NCBI RefSeq assembly: GCF_003290125.1
Contig: NZ_QMKH01000008.1
Coordinates: forward strand, 1-64,000
DNA: 64,000 nt
DNA from: Microvirga flavescens
GTDB taxonomy: Bacteria > Pseudomonadota > Alphaproteobacteria > Rhizobiales > Beijerinckiaceae
Direction: 5' to 3'
The translations under genes and the position numbers were made by a program. The notes beneath the pieces are model-generated. The model was given only the letters and a program-made list of their open reading frames with translations, was not told the DNA's origin and did not search any database. Position 1 is the first letter of the stretch; each line of letters starts with the position of its first letter. Shown one piece after another: positions 51,544 to 59,307 of the stretch.

Positions 51544-52593
51544 TCAAGCCCGCAAGACGCGCTCTTTACGCTGGCCGCGCTCGTACCAATCCTGGCTTCC
51601 GTTGACGATATAGACCACTGAGAGCATCACCGGCACTTCGACGAGAACGCCGACGACAGTCGCGAGCGCTGCGCCCGATTGAAAGCCGAACAGGCTGATG
51701 GCGGCGGCAACTGCGAGCTCGAAGAAATTGCTCGCGCCGATCAGCGCGGACGGCCCTGCAACGCAATGCTTCTCGCCACTCAATCGATTGAGCAGATAGG
51801 CGAGCCCCGCATTGAAATAGACCTGGATCAGGATCGGCACAGCGAGAAGCGCAATGACAAGCGGCTGCGCGAGGATCTGCCCGCCCTGGAAGCCGAACAG
51901 CAACACCAGCGTGGCGAGCAGCGCCAGAAGCGAGAGCGGCTGCAGGGCCGAAAGAAGCCCGGTGAGTGCCGCTTCTCCACCCCGCGCCAGGACGTACTTG
52001 CGCACAACCTGCGCGGCGATCACCGGCGCGACGATATAGAGCACGACCGACAGCGTGAGCGTATTCCACGGCACTGTGATCGCGGAAAGGCCGAGCAGGA
52101 GCCCGACGACCGGGGCGAACGCGATCACCATGATGACGTCGTTGAGCGCAACCTGGGAGAGCGTGAAATGCGGCTCGCCTTTCGTGAGATTGCTCCACAC
52201 GAACACCATCGCGGTGCACGGCGCGGCAGCCAGGATGATAAGGCCCGCAATGTAAGAGTCGATCTGCTCCGCCGGCAGGTAGGATCGGAACAGATATCCG
52301 ATGAAGAACCATCCCAGCGCCGCCATTGAGAACGGCTTGACCGCCCAGTTGACGAAGAGCGTCACGCCGATGCCGCGCCAATGCTCGCGCACCTGATGCA
52401 ACGCGGCGAAGTCGATCTTCACCAGCATCGGCACGATCATCAGCCAGATCAACACCGCGACAGGCAGATTGACCTTGGCGATTTCCATCGAGCCGATGGC
52501 ATGGAACACACCCGGCGCGAGATGCCCAAGCACAACGCCCACGACGATGCAAAGCGCGACCCAGAGCGTGAGATAGCGTTCGAAAAATGACAT
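51544..52593 (-). CDS. acr3: ACR3 family arsenite efflux transporter
   Basis: A 349-residue membrane transporter with ten hydrophobic segments. The ACR3 signature regions are visible: VLIWLMIVPMLVKIDFAALH, FVNWAVKPFSMAALGWFF, LIILAAAPCTAMVFVWSNLT (the conserved cysteine in TM4), LNDVIMVIAFAPVVGLLLG and PSALIGASNFFELAVAAAIS. It expels the arsenite formed by ArsC. It lies 11 bases after arsR and is probably controlled by it. Confidence 0.95.
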   Translation of the reverse strand: MSFFERYLTLWVALCIVVGVVLGHLAPGVFHAIGSMEIAKVNLPVAVLIWLMIVPMLVKIDFAALHQVREHWRGIGVTLFVNWAVKPFSMAALGWFFIGYLFRSYLPAEQIDSYIAGLIILAAAPCTAMVFVWSNLTKGEPHFTLSQVALNDVIMVIAFAPVVGLLLGLSAITVPWNTLTLSVVLYIVAPVIAAQVVRKYVLARGGEAALTGLLSALQPLSLLALLATLVLLFGFQGGQILAQPLVIALLAVPILIQVYFNAGLAYLLNRLSGEKHCVAGPSALIGASNFFELAVAAAISLFGFQSGAALATVVGVLVEVPVMLSVVYIVNGSQDWYERGQRKERVLRA

Positions 52594-52604
52594 CAGACGC
52601 TTTC

Positions 52605-52955
52605 CTAAGCTTTGTCTTGAGAGGGGCAGCAGGGCGAGAGGTCCGCGATCAACGGGGCGCAGATCTCAGGACGGCCTCCGCAGCAATCCTTGAGCAGAAA
52701 CGTCGTCATGCCCCGCAATCCCCCAAGATCCGCCCTGTAGACGATGGAGCGCCCATTCCGCTTTGCCTGCACAAGCCCGGCGCGGGTCAGCACGGCAAGA
52801 TGAGCCGACATGGTGTTGTGCGGCACCGCCAGCGCCTGCGCCACCTCCCCCGCCGGCATGCCCTTCGGCTCATGAGCGACAAGAAGCCGGAACACATCAA
52901 GCCGGGTCGTCTGCGCCAAAGCCGCAAGGGCGAGAATGGTTTGCTCTTTGTCCAT
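52605..52955 (-). CDS. arsR: ArsR/SmtB family arsenic-responsive repressor
   Basis: A 116-residue winged-helix repressor: LAALAQTTRLDVFRLLVAHE, MPAGEVAQALAVPHNTMSAH, LAVLTRAGLVQAKRNGRSIV. Near the C-terminus are Cys91, Cys92 and Cys99 in DCCGGRPEIC, a close match in layout to the C-terminal As(III) site of Acidithiobacillus ferrooxidans ArsR, with two more cysteines at 109-110. It heads the acr3-arsC operon. An inverted repeat over its own start codon may be its operator. Confidence 0.94.
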   Translation of the reverse strand: MDKEQTILALAALAQTTRLDVFRLLVAHEPKGMPAGEVAQALAVPHNTMSAHLAVLTRAGLVQAKRNGRSIVYRADLGGLRGMTTFLLKDCCGGRPEICAPLIADLSPCCPSQDKA

Positions 52956-52977
52956 ATGTCTGGACTTATCGACATAT
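52954..52977. promoter_or_regulatory. Inverted repeat, probable ArsR operator
   Basis: ATATGTC (52954-52960) and GACATAT (52971-52977) form a perfect 7-bp inverted repeat spaced by 10 bases. The left arm includes part of the arsR start codon (CAT on this strand). The minus strand also contains TAATAT, usable as a -10. Position and symmetry suggest the arsR operator. Confidence 0.55.
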
Positions 52978-53117
52978 TAGATCAAAGACAAGCTCAAAAT
53001 CGAGATGAGGCACGGGAAATCCCTTGGCAGATACGCGCTGCAAGCGTGTCGGCTTCGTACTTGAGTTGACCGCCCGTGACGCTACCTCGGAGGGAAGCAG
53101 AATGCTGGAGACGGCAA

Positions 53118-53948
53118 ATGCCCATGATCCCTCGCCTTTTGACGGTGACCGCTCTCCTGATGAGCGCAAGCAGCGCTTTCGCCGCGACCTGCCGCGATCC
53201 GGCAGGGTTTGAAAAATGGCTCGCCGACATCCGCGTGGAAGCCGCCGAGCAGGGCATTTCCGCCGAAGCGATCCGCTCAGGGTTGGGCGGCGTCACGTTC
53301 GATCAGAGCGTGATCCGCAAGGATCGCGGCCAGGGAGTCTTCAAGCAGAGCTTCGAACAGTTTTCCGGGCGCATGGTCTCCCCCTATCGGTTGAGAATGG
53401 GTGCGAGCCTGCTGAAGAAGCATGCCGGAACACTCGCACGGATCGAGGATCGCTATGGTGTGCCGCCGGAAATTCTCGTGGCGATCTGGGGGCTGGAGAG
53501 CGATTTCGGCGCGGTAAAGGGAAACATGGCGACGGTCCGCTCGGTCGCGACACTCGCTTACGATTGCCGCCGCACCGAGATGTTTCAGGCGCAATTGTTC
53601 GACGCCTTGCGCATCGTCCAGCATGGGGACCTGACCCCGGCGGAAATGCGCGGAGCCTGGGCGGGCGAACTCGGCCAGACCCAGTTCATGCCGTCGTCTT
53701 ATATCAAATACGCGGTTGATTTCGACGGTGACGGAAGAGCCGATCTTCTGCACAGCCCGGCCGATGTGCTCGCCTCCACCGCGAATTATCTCAAAGGGCA
53801 CGGCTGGGTGCGTGGCGCGGATTGGGCTCCCGATGCGCCGAACTTCGACGCCTTGCGGGCGTGGAACAAGTCCACGGTCTATTCGCGTACGGTCGGCTAT
53901 TTCGCGAGCCGCCTCGCGGAAGGCCGCGAGGCGCGCGTCGGTCAGTGA
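53118..53948 (+). CDS. Lytic murein transglycosylase (MltB/SLT2 family)
   Basis: An exported enzyme cleaving peptidoglycan glycan strands with formation of anhydromuramic ends. The signal peptide is MIPRLLTVTALLMSASSAFA. The mature domain shows GFEKWLADIRVEAAEQGISA, ILVAIWGLESDFGAVKGNMA with the catalytic Glu, VRSVATLAYDCRR, GELGQTQFMPSSYIKYAVDF and STANYLKGHGWVRGADW. At 276 residues it lacks the C-terminal peptidoglycan-binding domain found in longer members. The start at 53118 follows GGAG. It is divergent from the arsenic operon. Confidence 0.9.
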   Translation: MPMIPRLLTVTALLMSASSAFAATCRDPAGFEKWLADIRVEAAEQGISAEAIRSGLGGVTFDQSVIRKDRGQGVFKQSFEQFSGRMVSPYRLRMGASLLKKHAGTLARIEDRYGVPPEILVAIWGLESDFGAVKGNMATVRSVATLAYDCRRTEMFQAQLFDALRIVQHGDLTPAEMRGAWAGELGQTQFMPSSYIKYAVDFDGDGRADLLHSPADVLASTANYLKGHGWVRGADWAPDAPNFDALRAWNKSTVYSRTVGYFASRLAEGREARVGQ

Positions 53949-53984
53949 GCGGGCGCTTCACGCGCCCGCATCGCACCGGCCTCG

Positions 53985-55073
53985 TTACCCGCGAGCGCGG
54001 GAGCGGATCATGAAGTTATCGTAGGCGTATTCCGCGACCTGGAACCAGAGATATTCCTCGCCGCGGAACGCCTTATAGCTGTCATAGATCTTCTTGAAGT
54101 CGGCGTTCTTGGCGCTGAGATCGTCATAGATCTCGTTTGCCGCCTTGTAGGCCTGTTCCATGATGTCCTGCGGGAAGGCGCGAAGCTGCGCGTTCGCTCC
54201 GATCAGGCGGCGCAGGGCAGCCGGGTTACGGGCATCGTACTTCGCCTGCGTGTCGCCATTGACGTAGCCCGACGCCGCCTGCAGCGCGGCCTGGTAGGCC
54301 TTCGGCAATTCGTTCCACCTCTGCAGATTGATGAAGAAGTGAATCGCCGGGCCGCCCTCCCAGAAGCCGGGATAGTAGTAATAAGGAGCGACCTTGTTCA
54401 GGCCGAGCTTCTCATCGTCGTAAGGCGCGACCCATTCGGCGGCATCGATGGTGCCGCGCTCGAGCGAGGGATAGAGATCGCCGCCGGCGATCTGCTGCGG
54501 CACCACGCCGAGCTTCGCCATGATCTGCCCCGCGAGACCCGCGATGCGCATCTTCAATCCCACAAGATCCTGAACGCTCTTGATCTCCTTGCGAAACCAC
54601 CCGCCCATCTGCGCGCCCGTGTTGCCGGCGACGAGCGCGTAGAGATTCGACTTGGCATAGAACTCGTTCAGAAGCTGGTTTCCGTCGCCATGATAGAGCC
54701 ACGCATTGGTCTGGCGGGAATTCATGCCGAAGGGAAGCGTGGTGCCGATCGCGTAGGTCGGGTCCTTGCCGATATAATAATAAGAGCAGGTATGGGCCAT
54801 CTCGACGGTGTTGTTGGTCACCGCATCGAGCGCCTGCGGCGTGCCGACGATCTCACCCGAGGCGAAGGTCTGGATCTGGAACTTTCCGTCGGTCGCCTCG
54901 CTCACGAGTTTGGCCAGAAGCTCGCCACCGCCGAAAAGCGTGTCGAGCGACTTCGGGAAACCGGAAGTCAGGCGCCATTTGACCTCGGGCATCGCCTGGG
55001 CGATCGCGGGTTTGGCAATGGCTCCCGCAGCCACGCCAAGCGTGGCCGCCTGCATGAAGGAGCGGCGTTTCAT
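53985..55073 (-). CDS. TRAP transporter solute-binding protein (DctP/TakP type), orphan
   Basis: A 362-residue periplasmic binding protein. The N-terminus MKRRSFMQAATLGVAAGAIA carries a twin-arginine signal. The body has VKWRLTSGFPKSLDTLFGGG, the arginine-containing VGLKMRIAGLAGQIM, YPSLERGTIDAAEWVAPYDD and YYYYPGFWEGGPAIHFFIN. The last motif resembles TakP-type proteins that bind 2-oxo acids. No membrane subunits (DctQ or DctM) lie next to it, so it either serves a distant system or acts alone. AGGATGACCCC precedes the ATG. Confidence 0.9.
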   Translation of the reverse strand: MKRRSFMQAATLGVAAGAIAKPAIAQAMPEVKWRLTSGFPKSLDTLFGGGELLAKLVSEATDGKFQIQTFASGEIVGTPQALDAVTNNTVEMAHTCSYYYIGKDPTYAIGTTLPFGMNSRQTNAWLYHGDGNQLLNEFYAKSNLYALVAGNTGAQMGGWFRKEIKSVQDLVGLKMRIAGLAGQIMAKLGVVPQQIAGGDLYPSLERGTIDAAEWVAPYDDEKLGLNKVAPYYYYPGFWEGGPAIHFFINLQRWNELPKAYQAALQAASGYVNGDTQAKYDARNPAALRRLIGANAQLRAFPQDIMEQAYKAANEIYDDLSAKNADFKKIYDSYKAFRGEEYLWFQVAEYAYDNFMIRSRARG

Positions 55074-55298
55074 GGGGTCATCCTTTCGCAAACAAACGCT
55101 TCGCGAGATGTCCGAGACAGAAAATTTCAAACAACGGTCGCGAAACGCAAAACTCGAATGCGCCCCTATAACGGGCCGAGCACGGGGAGGCAGCCCCACG
55201 AGAGCAGGGAGTTCATGCGCGGGGCGCATAGGTGAAGCCCCTCTCTCAGCCGGCCGGCTTCGGGCATCAAGTCTCGGGGCTGATGAAGGTTCCGCGCG

Positions 55299-56387
55299 TT
55301 ACTGGACCACGGTGACCTTTTCCGCCGCCCGCGTCAGGCCGGTATAAAGCCAGCGGCTGCGGTGCTCGCGGAAGGCATACGACTCGTCGAACAGCATCAG
55401 GTCGTTCCATTGCGAGCCTTGCGCCTTGTGGACGGTGAGCGCGTAGCCGAACGTGAACTCATCGGACTCCCGGCGCAGCGTGTAAGCAAGATCTTCCTCG
55501 CCGCCTTCGAAGAAGGCCTTGTGCACGGCAACCTCCACGGGCTTTCGCCCATCGTCGTCCGCCACCACGTCCATGCGGACGAAATCGTTGCGCAGACCGC
55601 GCAGCGCATGGATCTTCCACGTACCGCCGTTGAGAAGCCCCTTGGTCTTGTCGTTGCGCAGACACACGAGCTTCTCGCCCGCCGCCGGCATCGGATCCCG
55701 ATAGCCGTTCAGCTCACGCAGGCGCGTATTATAAAGACGCCGCGTCTTGTTGAGCCCGACAAGAACCTGATCGGCCCCCATGACCATGTCGGCGTCGATC
55801 TCGCGGCGACCGATGACGCGGCTCTCGCCATAGCTTCCCCGCTCCAGCCGTCCGCCCTCGCGCACTTTCATCGACAGATGAATGATGGGATTGTCCTGCG
55901 CCTGGCGATGGACATCGGTGAGCATCACGTCGGGCTCCGCCTCCGTGAAGAAGCCTCCGCCTTTCACAGGCGGCAACTGCGCCGGATCGCCGAGCACGAG
56001 GACGGGTTGCCCGAAGGAGAGGAGATCGCGGCCGAGCTCCTCATCCACCATCGAGCATTCGTCGATCACGATCAGGTCCACCTTCGCCGCCGGGCTCTGC
56101 CGGTTGAGCACGAATTGCGGGCCGCCCTCATCCGACTCACGCGAACGGTAGATCAGTGAGTGAATGGTGGAGGCGTTCTCGCAACCCTTGCTGCGCAGGA
56201 CGAGCGCCGCCTTGCCGGTATAGGCACCGAAGGCGACATCGCCATCCACGCCCTCGGCGATGTGGCGCGCGAGAGTCGTCTTGCCGGTTCCGGCATAGCC
56301 GAAGAGACGGAAGACCGGACGGTCCCCGCGGCGCAGCCATTCGGCGACAGCCTTGAGCGCGGCATCCTGTTGCGGCGACCAACTCAT
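55299..56387 (-). CDS. Short RecD/Dda-like ATP-dependent DNA helicase
   Basis: A superfamily 1B helicase of 362 residues: QQDAALKAVAEWLRRGDRPV (Q-motif region), FRLFGYAGTGKTTLARHIAE (motif I), ASTIHSLIYRS (Ia), DLIVIDECSMVDEELG (II), LVLGDPAQLPPVKGGGFF (III), DVHRQAQDNPI (IV), FTFGYALTVHKAQGSQWND (V) and RWLYTGLTRAAEKV (VI). It is close in size to phage T4 Dda and lacks the long N-terminus of RecD2. The role may be replication fork repair, which is inference. Its ATG overlaps the stop of the upstream EamA gene by four bases. Confidence 0.88.
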   Translation of the reverse strand: MSWSPQQDAALKAVAEWLRRGDRPVFRLFGYAGTGKTTLARHIAEGVDGDVAFGAYTGKAALVLRSKGCENASTIHSLIYRSRESDEGGPQFVLNRQSPAAKVDLIVIDECSMVDEELGRDLLSFGQPVLVLGDPAQLPPVKGGGFFTEAEPDVMLTDVHRQAQDNPIIHLSMKVREGGRLERGSYGESRVIGRREIDADMVMGADQVLVGLNKTRRLYNTRLRELNGYRDPMPAAGEKLVCLRNDKTKGLLNGGTWKIHALRGLRNDFVRMDVVADDDGRKPVEVAVHKAFFEGGEEDLAYTLRRESDEFTFGYALTVHKAQGSQWNDLMLFDESYAFREHRSRWLYTGLTRAAEKVTVVQ

Positions 56388-57250
56388 GCGGATCGAACCT
56401 CCCGGCGCAAGCTGTAGAACAGCCCGGCAATGATACAGCCACTTCCGATAAACACGAACGGATCGAGCGGCTCGCCATAGAGCTTCCAGCCGACGAGCGC
56501 GATCAGCGGAATGCGCAGGAAATCGAGCGGCACGACCATCGTGGCGTCACCGTGGCGATAAGCGTTGGTGAGGCAGACATGCGAGAGCAGCCCGCCAAGG
56601 CAGATGCCGGCCAGCGGCAAGATCTGTGAGGGCTCGAGCCGGAGCCAGAACGCGGATCGGACCCAGGCGAGATTGAGCGGCAGCTGGATCACGTTCATGA
56701 AGAAGATGATCGAAAAGGTGCTCTCCGTCGCCGTGAGCTTCTTCGTCATGATGGCGACAAGCGCGAAGGAGAAGGCGACGGCGAGGACGAGGAGACTCGC
56801 CGGCTGCAGGGTCTCCACGCCGGGCCGCAGAATGACCAGGACGCCGATGAAACCGAGCATGATGGCGACGAGACGCCCGCGCGTCATGCGCTCGTTCAGA
56901 AGCGGAATCGCCAGCAGGGCGACCCAGGCAGGAGATGTGAATTCGAGTGCGAAAACTGTCGCGAGCGGCAGCAGCGTGAGGCTGAAGGCCCACGCATCCG
57001 TGCCCGCAAAATGAATCCCGTTGCGCAGAAGATGCAGCGTGAATCGCCGAGGTCTCAAACCTGGCCGCAACTCCGGCCTCACCAGCGCCGCCCCCAGCAG
57101 GATCAGGATGCCGGCGGCATTGCGCATCGACAGGATCTCGAACACCGAGAAGCTGCCGGACAAACCGCGCACGCCGATCGCCGTCGCGGAGAATGCGAGA
57201 AGCGCGCCGGACATCCAGAAAACGACGGCGAAAATGTTGCGATGGGGCAC
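56384..57250 (-). CDS. DMT superfamily (EamA) transporter
   Basis: A 288-residue membrane protein with ten hydrophobic segments forming two EamA halves: FWMSGALLAFSATAIGVRGL, FEILSMRNAAGILILLGAAL, LPLATVFALEFTSPAWVALL, LGFIGVLVILRPGVE and YRHGDATMVVPLDFLRIPLI. Substrate unknown (the family moves amino acids, amines and other small metabolites). Its TGA overlaps the helicase ATG, an unusual coupling of a transporter and a helicase. Confidence 0.9.
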   Translation of the reverse strand: MPHRNIFAVVFWMSGALLAFSATAIGVRGLSGSFSVFEILSMRNAAGILILLGAALVRPELRPGLRPRRFTLHLLRNGIHFAGTDAWAFSLTLLPLATVFALEFTSPAWVALLAIPLLNERMTRGRLVAIMLGFIGVLVILRPGVETLQPASLLVLAVAFSFALVAIMTKKLTATESTFSIIFFMNVIQLPLNLAWVRSAFWLRLEPSQILPLAGICLGGLLSHVCLTNAYRHGDATMVVPLDFLRIPLIALVGWKLYGEPLDPFVFIGSGCIIAGLFYSLRREVRSA

Positions 57251-57788
57251 GGCGATCCTGACGGTTTGAGCCGCCCTGAATTAGCCGGAAGGACGCGCGG
57301 CGTGAAGAGCGCGCCAGCATATCGAGAGCGTTCAATTCCGCATCGCGTGCGCCTCGCACGATCCGAATGTGCAGATTGATTCGCCCGACCTGTACCTATG
57401 AATAGGCCGTGGCGAGGGTCAAAATCGACGCAGATGACTCATCCTGACTCGTCGCGTGAAAAAAAATTGATCGACCGTTTTCATGCGCGACGACGACTCT
57501 CGATGCGCGCGCCTCACGACTCCTTCACGCATGCGGGCAACAAAGAGCGGCGCGTTTTCGTCTATACTTCAACACGTTGAAAAGATTTATTTTTTCGCTT
57601 CATTTCCGACGCTCCGCCGGCGTTTTCAAGCTCATTCGCAAGATGTTTTGGAAGTGCGCCGAGCGACTCATGCACGACTCAGCCATGGCTTCTTTCACGC
57701 AAGCCCGCATGCTCCATCAACAAAAAGTATCCACAGGAATTGTGCTTCTTCTACTTTCTACACTTTCCGTTAATCGGAACCCGCTTGG
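57251..57788. other. Non-coding region upstream of the H1-like gene with a GANTC cluster
   Basis: I see no supported gene in this roughly 540-base stretch. Short frames lack family resemblance and good ribosome sites. It contains seven GANTC sequences between 57378 and 57680 (at 57378, 57436, 57446, 57495, 57518, 57665 and 57676), two AT-rich runs near 57460 and 57583, and a GTATCCACA sequence at 57727. GANTC is the CcrM methylation site in alphaproteobacteria. Confidence 0.6.
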
Positions 57789-57794
57789 TATAAC
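57786..57794 (+). promoter_or_regulatory. Possible extended -10 promoter of the H1-like gene
   Basis: TGGTATAAC forms an extended -10 element (TGn plus TATAAC). No clear -35 is seen 16-18 bases upstream. It lies 57 bases before the ATG of the histone H1-like gene. Confidence 0.4.
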
Positions 57795-57851
57795 GACGTT
57801 GCCTTGCAAAAGCGTCACGGTTGCACGCGAAGGCCCTTGAAGGAGGCTGTC

Positions 57852-58598
57852 ATGCCGACAGATGATAAGACGAACCCGCTGACACAGCTGTTCACGGGTG
57901 ATTTTGGTGCGACCAGCACCTCGAAGAAGAAGAGCGGAAAGAAGGGCGCGAAGTCCCGCAAGTCTGCCGCGAAGAAGACGACTGCCAAGAAGGCCGTCGC
58001 CAAGAGCGCAAAGCCGGCTGCCAAGAAGACCACCGCCAAGAAGTCCGCTGCGAAGAAGACCGCTGCCAAGAAGACGGTAGCCAAGTCCGCTGCGAAGAAG
58101 ACCGCCGCTAAGAAGACGACTGCCAAGAAGACCGCCAAGAAGGCTGTCGCTAAGAAGGTTGTCGCCAAGAAGGCGGTTGCCAAGAAGAGCGTCGCCAAGA
58201 AGGCCGTCGCTAAGAAGGTTGTCGCCAAGAAGAGCGTCGCCAAGAAGACCGCCAAGAAGGCCGTCGCTAAGAAGGCTGTCGCCAAGAAGGCGGTTGCCAA
58301 GAAGAGCGTCGCCAAGAAGGCTGTCGCTAAGAAGAGCGCCGCGAAGAAGACCGTCGCCAAGGCCGCCAAGCGCGGAGCTACGAAGGCCCGTTCGACCGCG
58401 AAGGCTGCCAAGAAGACCGCCGCCCGCTCCTCGAGCCGCGCTGCCGTCAAGAGCGCGACCTCGAAGACCCGCGCCGCCAAGTCTTCCGCTAAGAAGACCA
58501 CGAAGCGCGCCGCTGCCGCCTCGAGCCGCACCTCCGCGACCAAGAAGTCCGGCAAGGTCGGCGCGAAGCGCACGAGCGCCCGCAAGAAGAAGAGCTGA
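57852..58598 (+). CDS. Histone H1-like Lys/Ala-rich repeat DNA-binding protein
   Basis: A 248-residue, extremely basic protein. After a short N-terminus ([18 protein letters not shown]), residues about 30-180 are a tandem run of five-residue units of the kind [15 protein letters not shown] and KKVVA, followed by a Ser/Arg/Lys/Ala-rich tail ending RTSARKKKS. The DNA repeats are near-identical 15-base units. It resembles eukaryotic H1 tails and bacterial H1 homologues such as Bordetella BpH1 and AlgP, and likely coats DNA nonspecifically. A strong AGGAGG lies five bases before the ATG. A terminator follows. Confidence 0.88.
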   Translation: MPTDDKTNPLTQLFTGDFGATSTSKKKSGKKGAKSRKSAAKKTTAKKAVAKSAKPAAKKTTAKKSAAKKTAAKKTVAKSAAKKTAAKKTTAKKTAKKAVAKKVVAKKAVAKKSVAKKAVAKKVVAKKSVAKKTAKKAVAKKAVAKKAVAKKSVAKKAVAKKSAAKKTVAKAAKRGATKARSTAKAAKKTAARSSSRAAVKSATSKTRAAKSSAKKTTKRAAAASSRTSATKKSGKVGAKRTSARKKKS

Positions 58599-58656
58599 TC
58601 TGATCGCTCTTTAGCGCCTCGCGGTACGGTTCGTCCGAGCGAGGCGTCACTGCATT

Positions 58657-58687
58657 CAAAACCGCCCGGTGCGAGCCGGGCGGTTTT
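58657..58687. terminator. Strong bidirectional terminator after the H1-like gene
   Basis: The stem AACCGCCCGG/CCGGGCGGTT with a 6-base loop is followed by a run of T on the plus strand and preceded by AAA, giving TTT on the minus strand. It separates the H1-like gene from the convergent PRC-barrel gene. Confidence 0.88.
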
Positions 58688-58740
58688 TATTTGTGCGGAA
58701 GCGTCCCGATAGACGGGATCGACCCGGCGCGACGGGCGAG

Positions 58741-59157
58741 CTAGCGCCCGGGGCTCATCGGGTCGTCTTCGTCCCAATAAGGCGTGGCGTTGTAGTAGCG
58801 ATGCACATGCTCCTCCCATTCGCGATCGTAGGAGGCGTCGCCACCCTGGGCTGTGCGGGGTGGCGCAGCCCGCAACTGGTCATCGGTCAGGTTCAGCTCA
58901 TAGGCATCGAGCGCGACATTGTACTTCAGGACGCTCCAAGGGAGCGTGTAGTACTCCTCGCCCAGCCCCATGAACCCGCCGAAGCTCATCACGGCATAAG
59001 CCACCTTGCCGCTGTGCTTGTCGATCATGACCCTTTCGATGGTACCGATTTTCTCGCCATCGGAGCGGCGCACCGATGTTCCTTCCACCTTGTCGCTGGC
59101 GATGAGGCTGTGGGTTTCGCGCGCGCCCCTGCTTTGAGGTGTCATCGGCATCGGCAT
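58741..59157 (-). CDS. PRC-barrel domain protein
   Basis: A 138-residue protein with one PRC-barrel: [80 protein letters not shown]. The C-terminal ~35 residues are polar and aromatic ([20 protein letters not shown]). These small PRC proteins are common in alphaproteobacteria and of unknown role, perhaps in RNA or stress-related complexes. AGAAAGGACC precedes the ATG. Confidence 0.9.
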   Translation of the reverse strand: MPMPMTPQSRGARETHSLIASDKVEGTSVRRSDGEKIGTIERVMIDKHSGKVAYAVMSFGGFMGLGEEYYTLPWSVLKYNVALDAYELNLTDDQLRAAPPRTAQGGDASYDREWEEHVHRYYNATPYWDEDDPMSPGR

Positions 59158-59307
59158 GGTCCTTTCTCGCTTCGATGCGCAGCCAACGCCCAGAACAAAA
59201 GGCGGGTTCCGATGGGGCGCGATGAGGCGACGCGCTTCAAATCGGTCGCCGCCTGTAGGAGAATGCGCGGCCCTTTGAGAACACGAGCGACAGGAACCCG
59301 CCCGTCA

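Noticed and set aside
51087-52955. Arsenic operon as a recently transferred island
   Set aside because: Base composition looks like the neighbours, and no integrase, tRNA junction or direct repeats flank it. Transfer is possible but unsupported.
57251-57851. Possible replication origin (AT-rich runs, GANTC cluster, GTATCCACA)
   Set aside because: Only one imperfect DnaA-box-like sequence was found, and none of the usual origin neighbours (dnaA, hemE, parAB, repABC) is present.
57950-58360. Regular short repeats that could suggest a CRISPR array
   Set aside because: The units are contiguous 15-base coding repeats without unique spacers and keep one reading frame. No cas genes are present.
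57815-58819. 334-codon minus-strand frame rich in Leu, Ala, Phe and Thr opposite the H1-like gene
   Set aside because: Its FLATAFLA pattern is the reverse complement of the Lys/Ala repeat and it has no membrane-protein family resemblance. The plus frame has the ribosome site and the terminator.
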